Assembly (NCBI GenBank): GCA_016709965.1
Contig: JADJLT010000003.1
Span: 62,001-126,000 of the forward strand
Direction: 5' to 3'
Source: Betaproteobacteria bacterium
Lineage (GTDB): Bacteria; Pseudomonadota; Gammaproteobacteria; Burkholderiales; Rhodocyclaceae
DNA length: 64,000 nucleotides
A program made the position numbers and the translations under genes. This document shows positions 44,176 to 51,730 of this stretch, in pieces (the stretch's first letter is position 1; each line of letters starts with the position of its first letter). Under the pieces are notes generated by a model. It saw only the letters and a program-made list of their open reading frames with translations, was not told the origin of the DNA and searched no databases.

Positions 44176-44215
44176 AATAAAGTCTGTCGGAGTGTAATAA
44201 AGTCGGTCGGACAGA
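44176..44215. repeat. Tandem 20-bp direct repeat
   Basis: Two adjacent 20-bp units, AATAAAGTCTGTCGGAGTGT and AATAAAGTCGGTCGGACAGA (16 of 20 identical), just after amtB and before its terminator, at the edge of the CBASS region. It may be a boundary scar; unknown. Confidence 0.6.
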
Positions 44216-44224
44216 ACTTAGTGA

Positions 44225-44250
44225 AGCCCCGCCATTGTGCGGGGCTTTTT
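44225..44250 (+). terminator. Intrinsic terminator after amtB
   Basis: Stem AGCCCCGC/GCGGGGCT with a short loop, then TTTTT on the plus strand. Confidence 0.85.
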
Positions 44251-44266
44251 GCTGATGGGCCTCCGG

Positions 44267-45364
44267 CTAAAACACATAGGCTTCAGCCAAACTTTTCTGA
44301 ATCAGTTCCCGGTTGTACGAGTAGATGGGCTGAAGCTCTTTGGCAATATCTGCGGCAAGTTCCTCAACTTCCGCTTTCAAAAGGCGCAGCCCTTCGAATT
44401 TATCAGGGGAGTCAAACACTTTTCTTGACATGTCCGGAACGTCGATCATTTTTGCCTGTGCCGAATTGGCCTCAAGGTACTGCAAATAGGCGAGTATTTC
44501 CCCAACTAGAGACAGCTCAAGATAGTAGGGTTTATTCAGCGCTTGGCTATCGAGGTTCCACACAATCGACGCAATGTCGTAACTGCTCAATTTGATGTCT
44601 TTTGATGAATCTCTCTTGAGGTTTTTAAGTAACCGAATAACCTTTTTTGTTCCGCCATTGGTTAGGGACTCCTTGTCCTGAATTTTTTGCATGTGGAGGA
44701 AAGGTCTGTTGGCGATAAGCTTTTTCTCAAACTTGTCCAGAATGCGAATTTCACGATCGTGTTTTTCTCGTGATATCTGATATGCCGCCGAGTCATGCCA
44801 ATGACTCGGAACGACATCGATTTTTCGTTGCAATGAGCCACCTGATACACAAATAGACTTGGCTCCTGATTTATCTACCTTGGCCGAAGGAAATTTCTGG
44901 TCAAGAATCGATTCGCAACGGCTGCGGAGCGCAACCATCTCATCTAGAACAGTGCCTGACAACGTTACGTAGGTAGATGCTTTGCATCCTGTCCAGTCTA
45001 CCGTGACAAAACCGCCGTGAAGTACGAGCAGATCAATGTCACTCGTACGACGGATGTGGATATCGAGAGGCACAGATCCTTGGTACTCAAAATAGGCAGG
45101 AATTCCAAGCGTTTGGAGACCTGCGTCGAGTTGTTTCTTAACGCGATCGCCTTCCTGGATGCTGACCTCGGTGTATTTTGCGTCGAGTGCTTGCATCGCA
45201 CCTAACGCATACTTGATGGCCTCTGTTTTTCCGCGGGTTTCATATGCTTCAGTTAGCGATTTATGTAGTGATGCGCTGTCGAAGGCGGCAGATAGTGCCG
45301 CGCTGGCATCAAGGCCAAGCCGGCGACTGCGCATATTCGCCAGTTTTTGGGTGTAATTAGACAT
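44267..45364 (-). CDS. CBASS CD-NTase (cyclic-oligonucleotide synthase)
   Basis: 365 residues. Pol-beta-like nucleotidyltransferase: GS at 96-97 (QGSVPLDIHIRRTSDIDLLV, in part), metal ligands Asp109 and Asp111 (SDIDLL) and the third acidic residue Asp183 (KIDVVP). The N-terminal helix region and C-terminal helical half fit CD-NTases (SMODS-type). In CBASS, phage infection triggers the enzyme to make a cyclic di- or trinucleotide that activates the effector encoded beside it. The start overlaps the stop of the Cap15-type effector by 8 bp, so they are one operon. No Cap2/Cap3 or Cap7/Cap6 is present, i.e. the short type I layout. Clade (CdnB or CdnE) and product are not assignable by eye. The region is visibly AT-richer than its surroundings. 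Confidence 0.85.
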   Translation of the reverse strand: MSNYTQKLANMRSRRLGLDASAALSAAFDSASLHKSLTEAYETRGKTEAIKYALGAMQALDAKYTEVSIQEGDRVKKQLDAGLQTLGIPAYFEYQGSVPLDIHIRRTSDIDLLVLHGGFVTVDWTGCKASTYVTLSGTVLDEMVALRSRCESILDQKFPSAKVDKSGAKSICVSGGSLQRKIDVVPSHWHDSAAYQISREKHDREIRILDKFEKKLIANRPFLHMQKIQDKESLTNGGTKKVIRLLKNLKRDSSKDIKLSSYDIASIVWNLDSQALNKPYYLELSLVGEILAYLQYLEANSAQAKMIDVPDMSRKVFDSPDKFEGLRLLKAEVEELAADIAKELQPIYSYNRELIQKSLAEAYVF

Positions 45365-45863
45365 TCGCTGGCTCCTTGCGGACAAGTTTCATGCGGCCAA
45401 AAGTTACCCGACCACGATTGTTGAAATAGTTTCCTTCCGCCGTGCTCAAACTCTCATCAAGTTGCAGCTCACAGTAACCCACGTGCGTTCGAAGCTCGGG
45501 CTCTCCTATCTTTGGCTCGTTTTGATAGCTATACATCAGTACATATCCTCGCCCAGGTTCTCGCACTAATGCTGCAGATTTGCTTCTGGAGCACGATTGA
45601 CCTGTGTTGAGGTAGATCCTGATTCTTTCCCAAGTCTGATTGATCGTGACCTTGGCGTTCCAGTGGTATGTCACACAGCCATCCTCGCCTATGGTTTCAC
45701 CTTCGCATTCCCAAACGCCATTCAAGTCTGGAATGCCTAGTAGTGATTGAACGAATTTCCGTCGCCAAATCCACTTATCAAATGAGGCATGGCCAATCAA
45801 GTAAAAAGTTGCCGCATTTAGCGGAACCAGAACAACGTTTGTTTCACTAGTAGGCAGCCCGAG
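45357..45863 (-). pseudogene. cap15: Cap15-type CBASS effector, 5' end removed by IS21-family insertion
   Basis: 168 codons remain from the IS tip to the stop. The C-terminal beta-barrel matches Cap15: GIPDLNGVWECEGE, VTINQTWERIRIYLNTGQS, MYSYQNEP, HVGYCELQLD, YFNNRGRVTFGRMKLVRKE. Before it is the second membrane helix (VVLVPLNAATFYLIGHASFDKW, in part). The first membrane helix and the start codon are missing; Cap15 proteins are normally about 200 residues. Cap15 forms membrane-disrupting oligomers when bound to the cyclic nucleotide. The frame runs about 50 bp into the IS before a TAA and contains no ATG; a TTG at 45800 could make a barrel-only fragment. The lost 5' part is not found beyond the IS. 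Confidence 0.8.
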
Positions 45864-45977
45864 TGTTGACGCTCGTTGAAAACTGACCAGAAAAGCGAGG
45901 TTGTGCGCGCTGAAAATTGACCAGGGTGATTAACTAGTCCGCTCATTTTTTGAGCAGGATTTTAGGAGATGATCACC

Positions 45978-47400
45978 ATGAAGGATCTGGGAAGGATTCG
46001 GCGGTTGTTTTACCGGGATGGCGTGTCGCTATCCGAGATTTCGAGGAAGACGGGGTATAGCCGGAACACCGTCAAGCGTTGGTTACGGACGCCGGAAGGC
46101 ACGGAGCCGAAGTACGAACGGGAGAACCCGAACGTCAAGATTGCGCCCTATGCGGCGCGACTCATCAAGGCGCTGGAAACGGATGCTCGGCGCCCGAAAC
46201 GGGATCGGCGTACGGCGCTGAAACTCTTTGGTGAATTGCAGGCGGCCGGATTTACGGGCACCTACTGCCGGGTCACTGAGTTCATCCGGCGCTGGCGTTC
46301 CGATGGTGGCGCGGCGGTCAGCAAAGCCTTCGTTCCGCTCCACTTTGAATTAGGCGAAGCCTTCCAGTTCGACTGGAGCGAAGAGCATTTGGTGATCGGT
46401 GGTGTCTGGCGCAAGATTCTCGCCTCGCATCTGAAGTTCTGTGCCAGTCGGGCCTTTGTGGTTCAGGCCTACCCGACGCAAGGCCACGAAATGCTGTTTG
46501 ATGCCCATACCCGTTCGTTTGCGGCCTTGGGCGGCATTCCTCGGCGCGGCATCTACGACAATATGAAGACGGCCGTGGATAAGGTGCAGAAGGGCAAGTC
46601 CCGTATCGTCAATGCCCGCTTCTCGGCCATGGCCTCCCACTACCTGTTCGACCCGGATTTCTGCAATGTCGCCAGCGGCTGGGAGAAAGGCGTTGTCGAG
46701 AAGAATGTCCAGGATAGCCGGCTGCGGCTCTGGCAGGATGCCGGCAAGGAACGCTTCAGCTCTTTCACCGAACTGAACGTCTGGCTGCTCGAACGCTGCC
46801 GTAGCCTGTGGCAGGAATTGCGCCATCCTGAGTACGCGGATCTGACGGTGGCCGAGATGCTGGAACACGAGCAACCGAGCCTGATGCCAATGGTGGCGCC
46901 CTTCGATGGTTATGTTGGAAACCCTGGGCAAAGTCTCCAGCACCTGCCTAGTCACGCTGGATCGTAATCGCTATTCGGTGCCGTGCGAGTTGGTCGGCCA
47001 GGTCGTTAGCCTGCGTCTCTATCCGGAGCGGATTGATATGGTGGCGCACGATCTGCGCATGGCCAGCCATCCGCGTAGTTTCACCCGGCAACAAACGCTC
47101 TACGACTGGCAGCACTACATTCCGCTGATTGAACGCAAGCCGGGTGCCTTGAGAAATGGCGCGCCATTTGCCGACATGCCGGAAGCTTTGCAGCGCCTGC
47201 GCAGTTTGTTGCTGCGTCGAGAAGGTGGTGATCGGGTCATGGCCAAGGTCCTGTCAGCGATTGCGCAGTTCGGTCTGGAGTCTGTGCTGGTGGCGGTCGA
47301 TCTGGTTCTGGAATCAGGCTTGCCCAGTGCCGAGCACGTCGAGAACATGCTCAATCGACTGAAGTCTGGACCCATGCCACCACCGGTGGAGACCCGCTGA
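45978..47400 (+). pseudogene. istA: IS21-family transposase IstA, frameshifted
   Basis: The intact parent would be about 470 residues. N-terminal helix-turn-helix (LSEISRKTGYSRNTVKRWL), then a DDE-type integrase core with FQFDWSEEHLVIGG, IYDNMKTAVDKV and a C-terminal beta domain in another frame (VSSTCLVTLDRNRYSVPCEL). A +1 shift near 46912 (TATGTTGGAAACC, one T extra) breaks the frame after VAPFDGYV. I chose ATG 45978 with an AGGAG site at 9 bp rather than 45969, which abuts the site. Confidence 0.85.
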
Positions 47401-47466
47401 CGATCAGCGAAGCACCGATCGCCGATACGGGTCGCTACGACCAGCTGCGCGTGGAGGTGAGCGACC

Positions 47467-48213
47467 ATGCGTGAGCTGATGAGTGAGTTCAAGGAGCTGC
47501 GCCTGCACGGCATGGCTGGTGCCTGGGAAGAGCTATCGGCCAACGGTGGCGCCGGCATCGACACTTCTCGCTGGTTGATCGAGCATCTGCTGCAGGCCGA
47601 ACATACTGACCGGGTCATGCGCTCGATTGGCTACCAGATGCATGCGGCCCGCTTCCCTGTACATCGGGATCTAGCGGGATTCGACTTCGATCAATCGAAG
47701 GTAGATCAGAAACTGATTCGGCAACTGGCCGACCTGTCCTTTACCGAGGAAGCGCAGAACGTGGTGTTCATCGGTGGCACGGGAACCGGCAAGACGCACC
47801 TGGCCACGGCACTGGGTGTTTCGGGGATTGGGCACCATAACAAGCGGGTTCGGTTCTTCTCGACGGTGGATCTGGCCAATGCCCTGGAACAAGAGAAGGC
47901 GGCCGGCAAAGCTGGCCGGATTGCCTTGGGACTGCTGCGCATGGATCTGGTGATTCTCGATGAGCTGGGCTATCTGCCGTTCAGCCAGGCTGGTGGTGCC
48001 TTGCTGTTTCACTTGCTGTCGAAGCTCTACGAGCACACCAGCGTGATGATCACGACCAACCTGACCTTTGCCGCCGTCCTCCACGGCTTCCCCAACGCAT
48101 TCATCGTGGCTCGGAAATCGGTTGTTCTGAGCTACACTTATCCACAAGCCAACCTATGTCAGGTGGCTATCACACCTGGTCAAAATTCAACGAGCACAGG
48201 TGGTCAAAATTAA
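47467..48213 (+). CDS. istB: IS21-family helper ATPase IstB with altered C-terminus
   Basis: 248 residues. AAA+ ATPase with Walker A GGTGTGKTHLATALG, Walker B LVILDELGYLPFSQ and arginine-finger-type region. After ITTNLTF the usual conserved tail (EW-x-VFGD-x-KMTTALLDR...) is replaced by an unrelated ~45-residue sequence running into the right IS end. The element may have lost a short 3' piece of istB. GGAGG ribosome-binding site before ATG 47467. Confidence 0.85.
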   Translation: MRELMSEFKELRLHGMAGAWEELSANGGAGIDTSRWLIEHLLQAEHTDRVMRSIGYQMHAARFPVHRDLAGFDFDQSKVDQKLIRQLADLSFTEEAQNVVFIGGTGTGKTHLATALGVSGIGHHNKRVRFFSTVDLANALEQEKAAGKAGRIALGLLRMDLVILDELGYLPFSQAGGALLFHLLSKLYEHTSVMITTNLTFAAVLHGFPNAFIVARKSVVLSYTYPQANLCQVAITPGQNSTSTGGQN

Positions 48214-48226
48214 ACGCGCGCCGACA

Positions 48227-48640
48227 GTTGATAGCTGACAGTTGGTGGGCGAGGACCAATCGTTGGATCTGGCTGACTACCTGCCTGTACGATCTGATCA
48301 GAAGTCGCTTTAACGATGTGTTACCGACTACATTTTTTGTCCCAATCGGGAGTGGCTTTAGTAGAGGCCTTGTTACGGACAGAGAGGTTTTTTTAGTGCG
48401 CTCACGACGCTTGATTTCTCGTGTTCAGCTGTTACGGACTTTGTTAGTAAGATCAGACGATGATGGGGATGGCGTATTGAGTCTGTCCGGTAGCGCAAAA
48501 AAGGGAGCAGGGTTGCTCCCTTTTTTGTTTTTGTCTCGCGCGGAACCGAACGGTTCCCGAAATGATTGGTTACCAAATGTCGCAGAACATAGCTTGAAAG
48601 CACGACAGGCAATTCATATCTTGGACACCAAGGAGATTCC
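48227..48640. other. Unassigned stretch between IS A and the TPR/membrane gene
   Basis: No convincing gene on either strand. It contains three copies of TGTTAC(C/G)GAC (48319, 48371, 48430) and a terminator at 48497-48526. A plus-strand frame runs out of the IS across part of it but has no family features, and a minus-strand frame has no start or signal. Possibly eroded accessory DNA next to the IS-linked deletion. Confidence 0.5.
48497..48526. terminator. Bidirectional intrinsic terminator
   Basis: AAAAAAGGGAGCA-GGGT-TGCTCCCTTTTTT: a perfect stem with an A-run before and a T-run after. It ends transcription from whatever gene once lay on its left. Confidence 0.8.
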
Positions 48641-48676
48641 ATGAACGGTAGCTCCAATAAACGTCTGGAGGCTTGA
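48641..48676 (+). CDS. Possible 11-codon leader ORF
   Basis: ATG at 48641 with a perfect AAGGAG site 6 bp upstream, 11 codons (MNGSSNKRLEA), TGA at 48674-48676 directly abutting the ATG of the next gene. The GGAGG site of that next gene lies inside it. A leader that couples translation is plausible but not shown. Confidence 0.4.
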   Translation: MNGSSNKRLEA

Positions 48677-49540
48677 ATGAAAAAGATCATCTTTGCTTTT
48701 ATCGTGTTTGCCTCTGTCGGCTTTTGTCTGCCGACATTTGCTTCCGAGCCCTCACTTCATGAGGTGTATCAAGCGGCTGGTGCTGGTAAAGTGAATGATG
48801 CCCAACGAATGATGCGTGAAGTTTTACAGGCGCATCCAAACAGCGGAAAGGCGCATTATGTTGAAGCCGAATTGCTGGCGAAACAAGGGCTGTTGAAACA
48901 GGCGGCAAATGAACTGGAGACAGCGGAAAAACTTGCGCCAGGTTTGCCATTTGCAAATGGGCAATCTGTTTCCCGTCTCAAAGACAGTCTGGTTTCCCAC
49001 AAAGTAACCGCTGCTTCAGGGCTACCGGTTCAGCGTGCAGTTTCTCCTGCAGCGTCGGAAACGAATTCGAACCCTCCGTGGGGAATTTTGTTCATCGGAT
49101 TAGGGCTTATAGCTTTTATTGTGTGGGCAACCAAATTCATGGGGCGCCGTAATTCCACCAACAATGGTGGTGCAGATCAACCAGCATTTGGTGGTTATCG
49201 TCCGGCTTATCCTTCATCGCCAAATGGTGGCGTTGCACAGGGCTATGGTGCAACGGGTGTTCTACCGGTCGCCGGCCAGGGGATTGGTTCGCAAATGTTG
49301 GGTGGCTTGGCGACAGGTGCTGCTGTTGGGGCTGGAGTCGTCGCCGGCGAGGCATTGATGCATCGTTTCATGGATGGGCACAAAACTGTACCGGCCAGTG
49401 ACCAGGCATTCTCCAGTTTTGACAGTATCCCCAATTTGCCGTCGACACCGCTGGACGATATGGGTGGTAACGACTTCGGTATTGCAGATAGTTCTTCCTG
49501 GGATGATGGTGCTTCCAGTGCCGATAGCGACTGGAACTAA
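48677..49540 (+). CDS. Exported TPR-like protein with membrane anchor
   Basis: 287 residues, function unknown. Signal peptide (IIFAFIVFASVGFCLPTFA), then one or two TPR-like helix pairs (residues about 30-95: VNDAQRMMREVLQAHPNSGKAHYVEAELL in parts). One membrane helix (WGILFIGLGLIAFIVWATKF, about 138-157) is followed by a Gly/Pro/Tyr/Asn-rich low-complexity region, a Gly/Ala hydrophobic stretch (MLGGLATGAAVGAGVVAGEALM) and an acidic Asp/Ser tail. GGAGG site before the ATG. It resembles proteins annotated only as tetratricopeptide repeat proteins in relatives; no specific role is evident. Confidence 0.78.
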   Translation: MKKIIFAFIVFASVGFCLPTFASEPSLHEVYQAAGAGKVNDAQRMMREVLQAHPNSGKAHYVEAELLAKQGLLKQAANELETAEKLAPGLPFANGQSVSRLKDSLVSHKVTAASGLPVQRAVSPAASETNSNPPWGILFIGLGLIAFIVWATKFMGRRNSTNNGGADQPAFGGYRPAYPSSPNGGVAQGYGATGVLPVAGQGIGSQMLGGLATGAAVGAGVVAGEALMHRFMDGHKTVPASDQAFSSFDSIPNLPSTPLDDMGGNDFGIADSSSWDDGASSADSDWN

Positions 49541-49615
49541 TCGTCGTCAGAGGATTTGATTTCCTCGGTGTCGCTCCATGGCACTGCCTGACATGAGCCT
49601 ACCGAACCGAGGGGG

Positions 49616-50377
49616 CTAGTTTCTTGCGTGCGACAGATGAAACTCTTCAACCCCGTCAAAGCGACCAAGTTCAGCGGCCAGGCTGGAAAGAGACATGGCT
49701 GCATCTTTTTTCAATGCAATCGCGACATAGCGCCATTCTTCTCGATCATTGATCCGGTGTATCTGAAATGAACCGCTTGCAACTTCGTAGCCGCGTTCGC
49801 TGGCGACTCTGGACAACACGTCTTCACGCGGACTAAATCCGGGTCGAAAACATAATGTGATAGCGACTGCTGGTCGTGATGGCAGCCATTGCTCCAGCTT
49901 TGCTGCCCACATCATCAGGGCGGCGGAGAGTATCGTCAGCAATATGGCTGCTGAATAGAAGCCTATGCCGACGAGAATGCCAATCGCTGACGAGGACCAG
50001 ATAGACGCGGCAGTCGTTAGTCCGCTGATATTGAAGCCGTCCTTCATGATTACCCCGGCCCCAAGAAAGCCGACGCCAGTGACGATCCCTTGAATAACGC
50101 GTGTCGGATCAGGCGGGTTGTGGCCGAACGTTTGAGCCACTGAGAGTCCGCCGTACCAGAAAGACGGATAGCCAACGATCACGGTAATGGCACAGGAGGC
50201 CATGCAGACCAGGCCATAAGTGCGCATACCGGCAGCGCGACCATGATAGGTGCGTTCATAGCCGACAATGAGTCCCAGTAAAAGCGCGCCGAACAGATTG
50301 GAAAATACGATCAGGTTGACCGCCAGTTCCTGCGGAGACCAGTAGTTCGCAAAAGTACCGTTCGGGATCAAAAGCAT
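49616..50377 (-). CDS. MgtC/SapB family membrane protein
   Basis: 253 residues from ATG 50377. N-terminal membrane domain with four or five helices and the family motifs LLLGLIVGYERTYHGRAAGMRTYGLV (in part), QGIVTGVGFLGAGVIMKDG and ISGLTTAASIWSSSAIGILVGIGFY. C-terminal cytosolic ACT-like domain (about 175-253; AITLCFRPGFSPREDVL). MgtC relatives act in Mg2+ limitation and intracellular survival in pathogens; their role in free-living bacteria is unclear. Lies downstream of the DUF2252 gene on the same strand. Confidence 0.88.
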   Translation of the reverse strand: MLLIPNGTFANYWSPQELAVNLIVFSNLFGALLLGLIVGYERTYHGRAAGMRTYGLVCMASCAITVIVGYPSFWYGGLSVAQTFGHNPPDPTRVIQGIVTGVGFLGAGVIMKDGFNISGLTTAASIWSSSAIGILVGIGFYSAAILLTILSAALMMWAAKLEQWLPSRPAVAITLCFRPGFSPREDVLSRVASERGYEVASGSFQIHRINDREEWRYVAIALKKDAAMSLSSLAAELGRFDGVEEFHLSHARN

Positions 50378-50456
50378 GGTTCGGGTGAAATCCAAGGAGG
50401 ATTGACAAGCCTCAACAGTACAGAAAATCGGGCGTGAGTGGGCTGCGTCGGGATTT

Positions 50457-51616
50457 CTATTTTTTGGCGTTGAGGTCCGCGCTAAAGGATTGCCAGTCCT
50501 TCTTGACCTGTTGCGCGTAGCTTTGGGCGTAATCGAGGAGTGTTTTTCGCCAGGTGGTGCTCTTGTTGCCAAAAGCGGTCCACTCCTCAATGCCGGCAGA
50601 ACCTTGTCGGCTGTTGGCGCGAATATGAGCCCATGCAACCACTTCGCCCATGGTTTGTATTACGCCTTCCAGACGTCTGAGCTTACCGTCCCACTGGTCG
50701 AGTGCGATCCTGTCCTGGCTGGGGAGGAGTTCTCTCAAAACGTACGAGCGGTCGGCGATGGATACTGCTGATAGAAACGCTGGGGGAATCGCTTGTGCAT
50801 GCCGTTGGATGCTCACAACGCGCTGTGCTTCACTTTCCCAGACGGGCTGTTTGATGCGAACAAAAGGAACAAGCGAGGAGGGCGGTTGGTATTTGAAATC
50901 GAGCAGGAAATTGCCTTCAGCGCCACCACGTCCACGCACAAGTATCACGTAGCGCTCCAGGCCAAGGCTGCCCGTGCCGGCGATGCGACGGGCGATATCC
51001 AGCACTTTGAAAAACTCGGGCCTGTCTTGGGTTTTGGCGAAGTCCTTCATGAAGCTGCCTATGCTTTCATGGCTCTCAACGTCAATCGGCAGGGCCTTCT
51101 TTCCATCAAGGCGTAACTTGCGCTTGCCACCTTTGATGTCTGTTCTGCTGTCGAGCAGAGCGGCGCGTGGGCGCTTTCGCAATTCGCTCAATAGATTGCG
51201 GACCATGCCGGTGGCTGTCGTTCGTTCTATCCAGCGAGCCGTACCGCTGGCCAGATTTGACGCATAGACATCCAGAAAGCGCTGACATAAAGCGATGGCC
51301 TGTGCCGGATTCAGTTTAATCGACTCCGCGGCCACCAGCGTGCTGACGAGAAAGCGCGAAAGATCCCAATGGGCAGGCGCGAGAATGCCTTCGTCAAAAT
51401 CATTGAGGTCAAAGTAAGTCAGGCGATTTTCGCCTTTGTAGGTGCCAAAGTTTTCGAGATGCAGATCACCGCACAGCCAGCCTGCTGGCGCGTCGCTTAG
51501 AAAATCGCTGGCGGGAAAGTCTTCATAAAACAGGTGGCAGGTGCCGCGCAAGAAAGAAAACGGGTTGTCGGCAATCGCACGATATTTTCGCGCCAGCCGC
51601 TCCGGGTCGCGGCCTT
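50457..51616 (-). pseudogene. DUF2252 family protein, main part (interrupted by IS B)
   Basis: The 383 C-terminal codons of a DUF2252 protein: GRDPERLARKYR at the junction, then SPFSFLRG-like NPFSFLRGTCHLFYEDFP, GWLCGDLHLENFGTYKG, YFDLNDFDEGILAPAHWDLSRFLVSTL and LRELLPSQDRIALDQWDG. The first ~20 codons lie beyond the insertion at 54015-54074. The kinase-like GDLHLENFG and FDLNDFDE motifs are typical of this aminoglycoside-phosphotransferase-related fold. The function of the family is unknown. Removal of one 8-bp duplicate and the IS gives an unbroken 403-residue frame. The remaining ORF may still be translated from an internal start. Confidence 0.85.
51609..51616 (+). repeat. Target-site duplication, left copy (GCGGCCTT)
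   Basis: GCGGCCTT directly adjoins the left tip of IS B; the identical octamer lies at 54015-54022 beyond the right tip. Confidence 0.9.
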
Positions 51617-51730
51617 TGTAAAACAGCGTGCAAAACTTTCCAGATTTCCGGGGTGATCAGCGTCCAAAAGTTGCCACCCTGGGTTGTGTAACCTGCCGGC
51701 GTTTTAGCCGGGGAATCTGGGGTGTTAAAC

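Larger units (their letters stand above)
45864..48226 (+). mobile_element. IS21-family insertion sequence A
   Basis: 2363 bp, between imperfect terminal inverted repeats: left TGTTGACGCTCGTTGAAAAC, right (reverse complement) TGTCGGCGCGCGTTTAATTT. Inner repeats typical of IS21 follow (TGAAAACTGACCAG at 45877-45890, TGAAAATTGACCAG at 45911-45924, and inverted copies at about 48177-48213). It carries istA and istB. The 8 bp outside each end differ (left GCCCGAG side, right GTTGATAG), so no target duplication is visible; this fits a deletion next to the element. Confidence 0.85.

Noticed and set aside
48156..48644. Plus-strand frame running from the IS A end into the unassigned region
   Set aside because: It starts inside istB and the IS end, has no recognisable features and crosses a strong terminator.
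50310..50345. GGTTGACCGCCAG next to GGAAAATACG in the MgtC-family gene
   Set aside because: Encodes the first membrane helix; repeat-like only in a short core, with the tail absent.
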